A DNA stretch of 64,000 bases from Pseudozyma flocculosa PF-1 (GCF_000417875.1 NW_006920884.1:439247-503246); one strand, 5' to 3'. Shown: positions 19,666-31,630, numbered from the stretch's first letter. The notes: a model not told the origin generated them from the sequence alone. A program made the numbers and translations.

Positions 19666-20946
19666 TCAGCTGATCGAAGTAGGCCTGCTGATCACGACGT
19701 TCCCGTCATCGTCGGTCTCGCCGACGCTGCTCCCGCTGCCGTTCCCCTCGGTGCTGCTGCCGCCGCCGCCAGTGGCAGCGGCATTTCGCCGGCGGATCTC
19801 GTCGGCCTCGTCGCTTCGGACCGCCGATGCGGTGGCGGCGGTCGAGGCGTCGGCGCCCTGCTGCTGCTTTTGCTTTTGGGCCTCTGTGACGAGGCCGTAG
19901 TCGTCGGCCTTTGTGCCAGACGTGCCCGGCTTCCGGAGCTGCTGCTCCTGCTTTTCCAGCTTGTTCTGCAGCTTCTCGGTCTTCCTCTGCGGGCTGCCGG
20001 TGCCGACGAGCTTGGCCATCAGGCCGGCGATGCCGCCAAGGCGCGGTGCGGGCATCTGCTGCTGCGCAGCATCGGCGCCGGCAATGGTGGCGGCGACGTC
20101 GTGCTGCTGCCGCTGCGCGTCCATGGCCTTGAGCTCGTCGAGCATCTTTTGGCGCACCGAGTTGGTGAGGTCGGTGACGTCGTCGGCGGTGAGGTGCGAC
20201 GTGGCGATGGGGGGCAGCACCTTGATCTTGATGGTGCCCGACTCGAAGCGCGTCTTGCCGTCAAAGAGGCGGTGGTAGTGCTCGCAGACGACGGGGATGA
20301 TGGGCACGCCCGACTGGACGGCGAGGTGGAAGGCGCCCTTTTTAAAGGGGAGCAGGTCCGGAAAGGGGAGGTTGGAGCGCGTACCCTCGGGAAACACCCA
20401 GAGGCTGAGGTTCTTGCGCTTCATGTCGGCGCCGACCTGGGCAAAGGCCTTGATGGAGTCGTGTCGGTTCTTGCGGTTGATAAAGACGGCGCCGCTGAGG
20501 AGCATGTACTGGCCGAGCAAAGGGGCAAACTTGAGCTCCTGCTTTGCCATGATGCTGGCGAAGCCGGGGAAGATGCGGCCGAGGTAGAGGATGTCGATGC
20601 CCGTCTGGTGGTTGCCGACGAGGACGGCGGGCGACTTGTTGCTAAAGTGCTCCTCGCCCTCGACCTCGAAGCGGATGCCGGTGAGGGTGCCGGTGAGGTA
20701 GTAAAAGGAGCGGGCGACGACCTTGTTGATGTTGAGGCGCTGGCCGGGCACGAGCGAGAGGACAATCGACACGAGGACGCCCCACACTGAGCAGACGCCC
20801 AGGCCGCCGACGTAGAGGAGCGCATTGAGGTACAGGCGGGCGCGCTGCGAGCGCGGCGAGGCGAGCGCGAGCAGCAGCAGCGAGGCGCCCGTCACCGTCG
20901 CCAGAGATTTCGAGAGGACCGCCATGGTGGACAGGATGAGACCCAT
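19666..20946 (-). CDS. SLC1: 1-acylglycerol-3-phosphate O-acyltransferase (Slc1/PlsC)
   Basis: A single exon of 426 aa. It acylates lysophosphatidic acid to phosphatidic acid in ER or lipid-droplet membranes. Two hydrophobic segments lie at about 18-30 and 43-66. The NHX4D catalytic motif reads NHQTGID (112-118; H113, D118), and the phosphate-binding motif is FPEGTRS (186-191), followed by LPFKKGAFHLA. The family is usually about 300 aa. Here a further 140-residue Lys/Gln-rich, coiled-coil-like and then Gly/Ser-rich tail extends the protein. The TG inside the NHX4D motif differs from the SE/ST of textbook Slc1 but keeps the catalytic pair. Confidence 0.92.
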   Translation of the reverse strand: MGLILSTMAVLSKSLATVTGASLLLLALASPRSQRARLYLNALLYVGGLGVCSVWGVLVSIVLSLVPGQRLNINKVVARSFYYLTGTLTGIRFEVEGEEHFSNKSPAVLVGNHQTGIDILYLGRIFPGFASIMAKQELKFAPLLGQYMLLSGAVFINRKNRHDSIKAFAQVGADMKRKNLSLWVFPEGTRSNLPFPDLLPFKKGAFHLAVQSGVPIIPVVCEHYHRLFDGKTRFESGTIKIKVLPPIATSHLTADDVTDLTNSVRQKMLDELKAMDAQRQQHDVAATIAGADAAQQQMPAPRLGGIAGLMAKLVGTGSPQRKTEKLQNKLEKQEQQLRKPGTSGTKADDYGLVTEAQKQKQQQGADASTAATASAVRSDEADEIRRRNAAATGGGGSSTEGNGSGSSVGETDDDGNVVISRPTSIS

Positions 20947-22329
20947 CGAGGGGGAACGAGAGCGTGGCCGAAGGCGAGATGGGAAGGGGGGGGGGGGGGG
21001 AAGAGTGAAGGAGAGGTCGGTGCAGGCTTGTGCAGACCGAGGTATCGTCGAGTCGGGAAAGATGCCGAGCGCCGGGGAATGCGAGCGAGCGAGCGTGAGC
21101 GGATGCTGACGGCAGCGGGTAGCAACGAAGTAGATGTAGGGAGCGCGGTCAGCAGTTGAGCCGGTTCAGTGTCGTCGGCTGGAGCGTGTCGCCTCCGACG
21201 GGATGGTGATGGACGATAGGAGGGTACGGTGGTAGCCGGGTGGGCAGGTCGGTTTCGGCTTCGGCTCGGAAGTGGTGACGAGGCTGTTGGCAGGCGGCCG
21301 CAACGATAGATATACCGGATCGAGCTTAGGGATGGAGACCAACGAGAGAGAGGAACGAGGCAGGTGGCTGGCCCGCCCTTGCCTCTCCGCTCCCTCGCTC
21401 TACCTTGTCGCTCCGGGTGGGCTTCGGGTCGAGCGTGTGAGGAAGCGGACGACTGGGCCCTCTAGGCTGGGCGGAATGCGGCACGCGGCACGCGGCAAAG
21501 CCCCACAGCCGGTACCTCAAGCTGCCCTCGCACCAGACAGCCAGGCCAGGCCCAGTCCAGCCAGCCTCGCAGAAAAAAAAGAAAAGAGCAACGGGTAAAA
21601 GGCAACAAGCCCAGCCCCAACGGCGAAATCGCCCGCGTGAGCCTCTCCCTGGCTGGGCCCGGCGGGGGGTGGGGCGGGGGCGCCAGGACGGATGGGCCGG
21701 CCAGCCAGGCCCCACGCACCTCGAGTTTCACGCGCCGACGCCGCACTACTCACCTGCCTGCCTCCTCTCCACCTTGACTGAGCAGCCAAGACGTGGGGTA
21801 CGCGCTCCTTCAACGGACCGCCCGGGTTGGGGTTCAAGATGCAGCAAGGCAAGGCGTGTATGTGTGTGAGTGAGCGCGAATGTGTGTGCGAGCATGCGCG
21901 AATGAAGTTGGGAAGATACAAGTACAGCTGAGACTGGACTACCGTTGAAATGCGATGGGGCCGAAGCGGAAGCGGAAGCGGGAAAGCCGAAGGATGGCGT
22001 CAAGGGCGTTGGAAAGGTCGTCAGGGAACGAGAACGATGAAGCAGCATGAGAAGATCGTGGGCCCACTAGCTCCTAGTCTGGCGGCCTTTTTTGGTACGG
22101 TGTGGAACAGAAGGGAGGAGGGGGGCGTGCTCGGAGGTGAAGGGCCAACGAGGCGGCGTAGATGTCGACGCGATTCTAGTCAGGAGAAGCCGCGGTCGGT
22201 GCCGGACTGCCAGGTCAGGCCCAGTACGTGCAACGACGGCAAGGCCAGGCTGCGAGCGGCAGTGGACCGAACCGAGCCGTTTCCCCACCGAAACGACGAC
22301 GGTGACGCCGACGAAGACGAAGACGACGG
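20947..22329. other. Intergenic region, no gene seen
   Basis: This covers the SLC1 upstream region and the NADAR 3' flank. A homopolymer of 15 G lies at 20986-21000 and a short A-run near 21574. I see no coding signature, tRNA or mobile element. Confidence 0.5.
20986..21000. repeat. G15 homopolymer
   Basis: Fifteen G in a row, 40 bp upstream of the SLC1 start codon on the coding-strand complement (C15 in the SLC1 leader). Confidence 0.85.
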
Positions 22330-23273
22330 CTAGACGGTCCTGGCGCCGCTACCAATGCCGAGGCCGCTAGCACCCTGGATCGTCTCGCGCACCGTCTCAA
22401 TGGCCTTGCCCAGCTCGTTTCTGCCACGGCCGTTGCCCGCCGCGCCCCAAAAGGCGTCCGTCGGGCTGGCATTGACCAGCTCGGCGTCGCCCGTCTCGAG
22501 CAGCGCCATCCGCAGGTCGCTGTGCTGCGTGAACTTGAGCAGTAGCACGTCGCGCATGGCCTGGACATTCAGGCCCTCCTTGATCCAGCCGGGCTTGACG
22601 TCGGTCGAGTACTTGCGCGCCACCTTGATGGCGTCGATCGGGTTGCTCGCCTTGCGCACCTTGGCCGCAATCTCGGGCCGGTGCGGCAGGAACTTGGTCG
22701 ACTGGAACAGGTGCTCGGCCGTCGGGTAGCGCACATTGTCGCTGTACACGGCGTGGTCCGAGCTGTTGGAGAGCCAAAAGTTGTCCTGGCCGCGGTGAAA
22801 AAAGTGGATCCGGCCCTCGTCGTCCGGCTTGGCCACCAGGTCGTTGGCCATGCTGGTCCGCGACGGCGACTGGGGCACCGAGGTCGGGGGCGACGTGTTC
22901 GATGGCGATTCGGGGGCTGTAGACGACGATGACGACGCCTCGGCCTGGTTGTTGTTGTTGGCGGCAGCGGCAGCGTCTCCGTGGTCCCTGCTGGAGCGGC
23001 GGGACGAAGAGGCGGACGCGTTCTGGCTCGAGCTGGAAGCTGTTCGGTAGGCAAAGGCAGGGCCCAGAGACCGCGGTCGCATGGTCGTCAGTATCGGTCG
23101 TGGCTTCGTCATGCCGCTCGCTGCCCTACGGCTGGAAGGGCCATCCGACAGCTGTACTCACATTTCCCGATGGTGGACCACGTCTTGGGCTTGAAGAGGC
23201 TCAGTCGCTTCGGAGGGCGCACTCCATGCCCGGGGACGTCGAGGGCTCTTGGTGAGATGGTGGTGGCAGCCAT
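22330..23273 (-). CDS. NADAR (YbiA-like) domain protein
   Basis: The proposed structure is exon 1 23273-23162 (ATG in a CACCATGGCT context, donor GTGAGT) and exon 2 23039-22330 (acceptor GAACAG). These join in phase to 273 aa. A shorter unspliced reading starting inside the intron is possible. After a Ser/Asn-rich N-terminus, the NADAR domain begins near residue 110. It shows the IHFFHRGQDNFWLSNSS strand, YPTAEHLFQSTKF, and the C-terminal helix ending near FWGAAGNGRGRNELG. NADAR proteins are N-glycosidases; bacterial and plant members hydrolyse reactive early intermediates of riboflavin synthesis, and others remove ADP-ribose from nucleobases. Which activity this one has cannot be read from sequence. 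Confidence 0.85.
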
Positions 23274-26200
23274 GGTGAGCCGTTGTATATGGGTCGAAGC
23301 TGCGAAGCGGGTCGGAGCGACGGGCTTATCGAGACCTGGCGGGGCGACCTAGGCGGACCGCGTGGATCAAGGCGGGGCTACCGAAGCAGGCAAGCAGGGT
23401 GCTCGTCTCTCTGCACGACTGTAGAGACTCTGGCTCAAGGCTGGTGGGTCGGCAAGTGGGTGGGTCGACGAGCGTGCGTGTGGACGAGCAGGGTTGCAGA
23501 GCGAGTGCGGTGGGCAAGAATGGCCAGCGGGCGAAGGTCGATGAAGGACGACACGGCGATGCAGCGGGAGACGCAACGAGACGGGTCGATGGCGAGCTGT
23601 TGGTGGCCGGGGGCTTGCTTGCGAGAGACGAAGGCGCTAGACGAGATGGATGGGGGAAAGGCAGGAGGAGGAAGATGGTGATGACGAGCGAGGAAGAGGC
23701 GGGCAAGTGAACAGCGGGAGGGCCCCGCGAGAGCAAGGAGGATACCTTTGTAGGCAGATGGGTGGACGGGTGCGGGGCGGCAACGGCATATGGCAGGCGA
23801 GCACGCCAGAAGCCGGTCGATCTTGCTCGAGGCGGCCCAGGATTCCGCCTGATTCAGCCGTCCAACCGCCTCGACGGAACGGCGAGGTCGAGAAGGGAAG
23901 GCCTGGCAGGCCAGCAGGGCGCATGGCCGTCCGGCAGGATGGACGGGCGCGCACGCGGCATCGTGCTAGACGATGGGGCCACGGGAGGGCGATGCCGAGA
24001 TGTCGGCGATATCGACGTCCATCCCTGCCCGCACGCTCCACCGTGCACCTGGCTTTGCCCGTCCGTCCGTCCGTCGACTGCCTGCCTCTCTCTCTCTCTT
24101 GTTGGCCTGCTGGACAGCATCCCAAGAGCAGCCTCGAGGTGACCGACCGCTCCAAAGCGCCAAGGACGAAGGAGCGAGCGAGCGACTGCCGCCCGTCTGG
24201 ACCGGCTTGCCGTAGGTGCTGGCTTGTCTCCGCAAGCTGCTGCTTGGCCGGCCTGAGGAGGTAGGCGGGGCTACCGCTAGGCACCCGTCGTCGCGGAGGT
24301 ACGGTGCGAGCGGCCCAAGTCCAGCTGAGACGACGGTGACGGAAGCAGGCTGGGCTGCGTGAGGCCCGGAGCGTGGGGCGTGGTGAGGCGGCAGGGAAAT
24401 TGTGGAGCGAGCGAGTGAGCGAGCGAGCACGCAAGACGTGCATCCATCCGCCAGCTGAGCCTGCCCTGCCCTGCCCTGCCCTGCCCGGATCGCCCTGCTT
24501 GACAGGCGCAACGAGCGGGATGGCGCCATCCTTGGCGTCAATCACCTTTTTTTTCGCCCCGCCTGGCCCAGAAGGCCGGCCCGTGGGTCCTCTAGCCTGG
24601 CTCCCCGGCCGTCTGCCTGCCAGAAGACCCGGCCGATCGGGCTTGCCTGACCGTCGATCCGCTCCAGCACAGCCAGGTCAGGTCAAGTCAAGTCAAGTCA
24701 AGCCAAAAGCCGGCCAGGTCGAAGTCGAGGTCGAGGTCGAGGTCGAGTTGGACCGAGGCCGTCGTGCCAGAAGAGAAGCGAGAGAAGAGAAGAGATAGAA
24801 GCGCCGCGGCGACGGTCGGTGGGCGTAGGTGGACCCTGGTTCACTTCGCCCGGGATCTCGCCCTGCCTAGGCCTGTCTACGCTGCCTGCCTGCCTCGCCC
24901 TCTCCCGCCTGCCCGCCCGCACGCAACATCTCGAGACAGCAGCAGACGACCGGAGACACAACGTGCGTGCCAGGTGGACGTGCGATGACGAGGTGAACAG
25001 GCAGGTTCGACGGCAGGCTACGGACAGGACAAAGATGCATGGGCCGGCAGGCGGGCAGGCCGGGAAGGCTAGGCTCAGGCACCCCGGCCCGCCACCGGTA
25101 GCAACGCAACAAACGGCCTTTGCTTGTTGGCGCGTGGCGACCGGTACTGTACGCGCCTGGCCCTAACCTGGTCTGGTCTGTCCGGCGCGTCTTCTGGATG
25201 AGCCGGATGGCCGTGCCAGATGCAAATCTCGGCGTCCTACATGTCTAGGGGGGAGCGCGCCCGGCATCTTTCTTCGCTACAGACCGAGGTGCCCCTCGAT
25301 ACTTCGCACGCCGCCGACGCAAGACCACAGGCACACATCGAGCGAGGGAGCGAGCCAGCCAGCCAGCAGTCGAGCAAAGTGTGGGTGGGGGCCAACTCGT
25401 TTCGTATTTGTTTGAGAAGGCTGGTGAGAGAGCGGCGATCGACGACCTCCATCGCCCTCGACCTCGAGGTCGGTTGAAAACCTCCAGGATGGTCGAAGGA
25501 GGAGGGACAAGACGCGCGCACGAGGCGCCGACGAGTGGGCCGAGGAGAGAGAGGGAGGGCGGGAGGATGGTTGGTATAGTACAGGAAATAGTGTGGCATC
25601 GCCCCCTTGGGGCGCCAGCGACGGAGACGGAGGCAACAAGAACAACATGGACACGGGACAGGATCAGGGACAAGGAATCGACCGACGGGTAGACGAACGG
25701 CGAGGGAGGTGCGAGGGAGGTGCGAGTGAGGTGGTTAGAGAAGAGGGGTAGCAGGATGAGGTCGGTAGAGAGGGGGGGTTGGGAGGGATACCAAGATAGG
25801 AAGATATGCGACTGCGAGTTTGCGAGAAGACGATCGATCGCGCTTGGCCAGCATGGCGTCGGAAAGCGCGACAAGACGAGGGACAAAAGAGACGCCACGC
25901 GGGCGCCTGGGCAGATTGACGGGCATGCGATGACGATGATCGTGCCAGAGGCAAAGACGCTGAGCCTCGGCTGCCCAGCGACTTTTTCGCGACGGCATGG
26001 CCTGGTATGGCCGGATCGAAGCGGCGAGATGCGTGACCGCTTCACGGCGATTATACGTCGGCGGTCGCGCTTCACGCCGTCAAAGGGCCGAAGAGAGGAC
26101 CGACGCCGGGTGCTGGCTCGCAGCCTCGCCCAGAGGGAGAAGGGGAGCCAGCCAGCGTGAGCGGAGCGGCTAGAGGGGTCGACTGCGCGTCGAGGCGGCT

Positions 26201-26306
26201 TGAGACGTGGCAGAGGCAGTAGACCGAACCGGCCGCCGAGGGAGCGAGGCCAAGGGGATAATCCAAGGAACAGAGGGCTTCAGGTAGATGGGCTGCCTGC
26301 CGTCGA
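23274..26306. other. 3 kb gene-poor spacer
   Basis: I support no gene. The spacer lies between the 5' end of the NADAR gene and the 3' end of the bZIP gene. It contains tandem CCCTG units (about 24464-24486), AAGTC units (about 24683-24700) and GAGGTC units (about 24723-24748). The open frames here lack conserved motifs and show repeat-driven composition. A non-coding RNA or long UTRs cannot be excluded. Confidence 0.45.
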
Positions 26307-28596
26307 TCACACCTTGATGGTGGCGGCGCTGACTTCACGATTCTTGGACGTGTCGGCAGCAGCGGCCGCCGCCGCCGCCGGGTTGCTCCACTCGCGCTCG
26401 TGCTTAATCGGGCCCGGGCCCATGGGCTGGTCCGTGAGCTGGGGCCCCTCGGACCCGCTGGCATCGGTGCTGCCGTCGCGCTTGATGTCGCCCTCGCTGC
26501 GTGGGCGGCCACGCATGTCGTGCGGGTAGCCCGGCTGGTTGGGGTTGTGGGGTGGCATGTTGGCAGGCCGCGGCACCGCGTGCGCCGAGTACATACCGGC
26601 CTGGTGCGGCGCCTGGGTCATGTGCGGTGGGCCGGATGTGGCGGGATGCATGTAGGCCGGGTGCGGCGGGCCCATGCCGGCGGGAATCGGCATGCCCGGC
26701 TGGCCCATCGAGTGGTGCGGGTCCGGGTGCGGGTGCGGCCCCATGGGGCCCATGCCCATGGGCATGCTCATCGGCACGCCCGGCGGCGCGCCGCCATTCG
26801 CCTGGACCAGCTGGCTCTTGAGGAACATGATTTCGTTGCGCAGCGCCCCCACCGTGTTCTGCAGGTTCTCGTTGTCGTTTTGCAGGTACTCGACCTTGGC
26901 CTGGAGCGACGCCAGCCACGCCTTTTTGCGCTGCCGGCACTTGAGCGCCGCCTGGCGGTTGCGCTCGAGGAAGTTCTTGCGCTTGTCGTCCATGTTGCCG
27001 CCGTTCTTGCCGCCCTCGTTGTTATTGTTCTCGCCGCCGCTCTCGTCGCCGCTGCCGTCGTCAAAGTGGTCGTCGCCGCTGAGGCTGTTGCGCTTGCCCG
27101 AAGGCGCGCCGCCGGCCTGCTCCGACGTCTCACTCGCAGCCTTCTTGGCGCCCGTCTTGGCCTTTTTGCCGTTCGAGGCGCCGCCGGCGGCCGACTGGGC
27201 GTCGTCGCCATTTGCGCTGGCGGCAGCGCCCTTCTTCCGTTTGTTGCCACCCGCCGCCGCTCCCCCCTTGGCGCCCTTGGGGTTGCCGCCCTTGGCACCC
27301 TTGTTGGTGTTGGTCGACTCGTACAGCGACGTCGGCGCGTTTGCCGCGGCAAAAGCGGCTCCGTTGGGGCCCCCCAGGCTGCCCTCGCGCTTCGAGATTT
27401 CCTGCTGTGCCTGGCTCAGCAGGAAGAGGCCCGAGGCCGCCTGCGTCGCCTGCTGCTGCTGCTGCTGCTGGGCGGACGCGTCCAGCGGACCGAGCGGCTT
27501 TTGCATCATCTGCGGGCTGACGCTCTGCGAGATGCTCGAGTCGGTGTCGTTGTTTTCGATCGAGGCCTTGAGCTTCGAGCCGGGCTGGGCCGCCTTGCTG
27601 CCGTCGGCGCCAAAGGTGCGGCTGAAGGCGAGGTCAAACTGGTCGTGCGAGTCGATCGGCTTGCCGCCAAAGTTTTGCGGCTGCGAGGATAGCCCGTTGG
27701 CCCCCGTCGACGCGTCGAGCGGGTTGACCGGGTTGCCGCTGAGCGCCGAGAGCGTGTTGGGCGTGATGGTGGCTGCGGACGTCGACGAGGTGCTGTTGAC
27801 CATAGCCGCCAGAAAGGCGGCCGTGTTGGGCGAAGGCGGCGGGAACGAGAGTCCGCCGCCAAGAGGCGTCAGGCCAGTCTTGAAGTTGGAGAGGTCGGGC
27901 GTGAAACCGGTGCGGAACGTGCTGGGATCAAAGTGCGAGCTCTGCGGGCCGGCCAGCATCGCCGGGCTCAGCGGGCCAGAACGTAGGGAGCTGGTGAGGC
28001 CGGCGGCCCAGGGATACTGGTTGGCCTCACTCGCTGGCGATGTGATGGACGCCACCGGCGGGAGCAGCGGCTTGGGTGTCGAGGTCGAGTCCTGGCCGCC
28101 ACCGCTGGGCGACGTCTGCGTCTTGGGCGTCGACGGGTTGCGATCGCGGTAGGCGGCGCCCGGCCGCGTGCTGAGCGGCGGCGTGCTGGTGCTCGAGATC
28201 TTGTTGGCGTCAGCCTTGGAATCAGGCCGACGCTCGGGCGTGTCAGAGGGCCCGGAGCTGAACGACTTTTCGAAGGGGTTGGGCTCAAGGTGGTGTCGGG
28301 CCTGCGACCGGGATGGCGACGACCGCTTGGTCGGTCGTGCCGGTGGCCGTTGGGCGGTGGCTGATTGTCGGGGAAGCGGCGCGGGCAACGCCGTCGGCAG
28401 CGGGGTGGAAGATTCGACGTCGAGCGGAGCAAGATGGAACGAGTTTTCGATGACAGAAGAGAGAGAGAGAAAGAGAGGGATACGGTGGAGCAGGTAGGGC
28501 GGAGCAGGGCATCAGCGGTTGTGCGAGGGGATGGAGTGGGGCCGGCAGCGGCAACAGCACCGATGGACGGAATCGGGACTCACCGGTGTCAGTCAT
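26307..28596 (-). CDS. ATF1: Atf1-type bZIP transcription factor
   Basis: Exon 1 is only 13 nt (28596-28584, donor GTGAGT). A 223-nt intron ends at CAATCAG, and exon 2 is 28360-26307. The frame closes at 688 aa. Near the N-terminus LEPNPFEKSF matches the Aft1 osmotic-stress (OSA) region. PWAAGLTSSLRSGPLSPAML and FRTGFTPDL...SPNTAAFLAAM match the recombination-activating HRA region of fungal Atf1/AtfA. The basic region (about 460-485) reads KRKNFLERNRQAALKCRQRK with the N..AA..CR DNA contacts, followed by a leucine zipper. The tail is rich in Pro/His/Met. Members bind CRE-like TGACGT sites and act below the Hog1/Sty1 MAP kinase in stress responses and mating. That pathway link is inferred from the family. 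Confidence 0.93.
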
Positions 28597-29392
28597 GGCG
28601 CGGTGACGTCGACGGCAGATGGTGGCAGCGACAGGTTGAGAGGTTGCAGTCCGCAAGGACGGGACCAAGGACAGAAGCGTCGGGCGAATAGTCGTGCCTG
28701 ACAGTGGCGGCTGTCCAATGGGCTTTGTCGATCAGGGGCCCTGAGCCTACGAGGCGGTAAGGATGGCCGGGTGTCGACGAGGTGTGACGCGGCTGTGCGG
28801 AGTGAGAAGCGCACGAGGGGCCGGCAGCTAGCGAAGGCCTAGGCCAGCGTTTGACAAGGACAACGACGAGGAGGTCGAGCAAAAGGGTTCTCTAACGGCG
28901 ACAGCGGCGGCGATGATGTCGCGGGCCTCTATCGGCTGCAAGAAGCGGGCTGGCGCGGTTGGTAAGACCGCCGAGAGCTTCGCCGGTCGGACGGCGCGCA
29001 GTGGGGCTTTCTGCTCGACGAAGACCCGAGGTTGATGCAGCTGCAGTCGACTGACGACTCGTGTGACGTTGACCCTGTCGAAGGCGGCCAGCTGAGAGCA
29101 GGAGCAGGTGTGACGAGGGAGGGGGACAGCCGCGAAGCGCGTGGTGCAACGCGGTATGACGGTCTGCAGTTGGTGCTAGGCGGGCTGTGGCGGCGTCGAG
29201 AGACGAGAAGCTACCGGTAGGTCCTGTCGGAATGACCGCGCGGGCCAGTTCGGCTGGACGTCGGGCCTGGCACAAGCAAGACGGAGCGGAGGGAGGCACG
29301 GGGCGAGGGGGTCCGCTGGGAAGGAAGCCGAAGACGACGTCGGCGGTAGCGTTCCTTAGGGTGAAAGGGTACCGGTCGCGGTGGTGACGACG

Positions 29393-29419
29393 GTGATGAT
29401 GATGATGATGATGATGATG
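29393..29419. repeat. GAT trinucleotide microsatellite
   Basis: Nine tandem ATG/GAT units in non-coding DNA of the bZIP upstream region. Confidence 0.8.
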
Positions 29420-31428
29420 TTGATGGAGCTGCTACTCGTGTAGAGCGAGACGCAGGGCCCAAGGGTCCGTGTACAAAGCGGTTTGACAAGGAGGGGCGAA
29501 AAGAGTCGAGCGCGTGCTGCGGCTGCGGTTGCTTGCGGAGGGGGAGGGCACGCGGCGGCGGCTACAATGACGACGGTATGTCGTAAGGAGGACGGGAAGA
29601 AGCGTGGGTGGGTTCGCAGGACGAAGGCGGTGGCGGCAGCGAGGTGAGGCGGGGATGGGTGGAAGGCGGCTGGTGGATGTCGAGGCCAGCGGAAGCGATA
29701 CGTGGCGAGGGTCCGAGGGTCTGTCTGGCCGACGGTAGCGTGTCTCGCTCGGTGGTGTCGGCGCCGTGGGGTCGGGCGAGAGTGGGCACCAGTGTAGAAC
29801 CAGTAGCTGGGGGTGTCGAGAGTTGGCAAAGGCGTGGGTGCGGGTGCGGGTGCGGGTGGTGGTGGTGGTGACGTCGGAGGTTGCGGGTGGCGACGGTCGG
29901 TGATGGTGATGATGTCGTTGTGTTTGAGGCTGGCAGTGTCGAGGGGCAGGCCGACGAGGAGGGCGGGCAGAGGGAAGAAGTGGGCCGAGGCTGGCATCCA
30001 GGGGAAAACCCACCCGCTCCCTGCTCTCTCGCCGAGCTGCCCCATGATGCGCTAATGACGACAAGCCACACGGGCATGAGGCAACAGAGCAGAGCAGAGC
30101 CCCAAACTCGAAACTTTTTTTCTTTCTTTTCTCTCTCTCTCTCTCCCCCCGTCCCTCTCCCTGCCCTGACCTTCTGCGCCGCCACACGAGCAGCAGCATC
30201 GTCGCGCCTGCCTGAGGCCGCCGCCGCTCAAGCCCGAGGCCGGTCTGTGGGAGGTGGCGCCTGGCTTGGCTTGGCCTCGCCTCGCCTCGCCTCGCGATCG
30301 CGCCCCCGTTTGTGCTGTACCTAGGCTGCTGGGCGCACGCAGGACGAGGTCGCCGCAGGGGATGCCGGCGTGGGCCATCAGGCTGGCTAGCACGAGGATC
30401 GAGCGAGCAAGAGAGAGCCAACATTTGAGACGTGGCGGCGTCAAGCAGAGTACCACACCGTCGTACCGTAGCAGCAAAGGCAGGCAGGCCTATGCTCGAT
30501 GGCGGCGGAGGCAGGGGCCCTAACCCTAGCCTGCTCTGGTTCGGCCGCCGCGCTCTTCCAAGAGGAACGACGGCGATGGTGGCGGAAACGACGAGCGGGC
30601 AATAGAGCTCGCCTCTGCTCCGGGGCCCTCTCTGCCTGCTTCGGCCATCCAAAAGCCAGGCGAGCTGCAGAGCAAGCAAGCAAGCAGGCGGCCACCGGTA
30701 GCCAGATGCGCTGCAGCCGGCCGGTTCGCCTGCCCAAACAACCGAGCGCGCGCGCCAGAACCTCAGCAGTCCACAAGCAGGCATGGCAGGCCATCGCATC
30801 GCATCCGCACCGTGGGCACCGTGTGTACGGCTAGGCGGGCGCCGACAGGCCGAAAAGACGCCGTGCCAGCGTCATGGTGGTCAGCGCAGCATGCATGCTG
30901 GCTGGCTGGCTGGCTGGCTCCTTGTTTGCCGCTTGCTTGCTTGCCTCGCCTGCATGCTTCGCACGCTGTTCTGGTTCGCCGGAAGTGCGCTCCGTACCGT
31001 CGCGTACCGCTTTTGCGATGCGAGATTGCCAAGGGGCGGGCAGCGGAAGCAAGGCAGGCCAGGCAGAGAGAGAGAGCTCAGGCGTCCGCGTCTGTTGCCG
31101 GGGTCAAGTGCCGGGCAGGCCTGGCTGGCTTGGAAAAACAAAGCGACGGCGCGATCGGCATGGGGGATCGAAGAGCGAGCGAGCGGGGATATCGACGATG
31201 CCCGCCCACGCTCGCCAGCCTTGGCCCCCGTTCCGATCAGCGCGGACGAAACACGCACGTACAGCCAGCCCAGCCAACGAAGCGGCCAGCCACCACCAGC
31301 CAGGCCATCGAGGCTGCGCAGGCGAGGCCAAGCGGTCTCAAGCGGCAGCGGGGCAGGCAAGCAAGCAAGGGAAGCAGCGCAGGTAGGCAGCAGCAGGCTA
31401 GGCAGGCTAGGGCAAAGCGCGCACATCC

Positions 31429-31432
31429 GGCG

Positions 31433-31528
<96 letters not shown>

Positions 31529-31554
31529 TCAGGCTGGCAGGCTGGCACGCAGGC

Positions 31555-31596
<42 letters not shown>

Positions 31597-31630
31597 CACG
31601 CAGGCACAGGCAGGCAGGCAGGCCGGCGCA
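31429..31630. repeat. CAGG tetranucleotide array
   Basis: An almost perfect run of about 25 GGCA/CAGG units fills 31431-31528. A short degenerate stretch is followed by a second run of about nine units (31557-31595) and further partial units to about 31625. It is the longest tandem repeat of the window and non-coding; apparent proteins across it are repeat translations. Confidence 0.9.

Noticed and set aside
24000..26000. Search for a degenerate transposon in the gene-free block
   Set aside because: No terminal inverted or long direct repeats, no transposase, integrase or reverse-transcriptase motifs in any frame.
29432..30799. A 455-codon minus-strand frame upstream of the bZIP gene
   Set aside because: No conserved motif, Arg/Pro/Ser composition typical of shadow frames, no start context, and overlapping equally long frames on the other strand.
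31429..31630. CAGG array considered as a CRISPR-like or telomeric repeat
   Set aside because: Unit length is four with no spacers, and the unit does not match fungal telomere repeats. It is a microsatellite in a eukaryotic genome.
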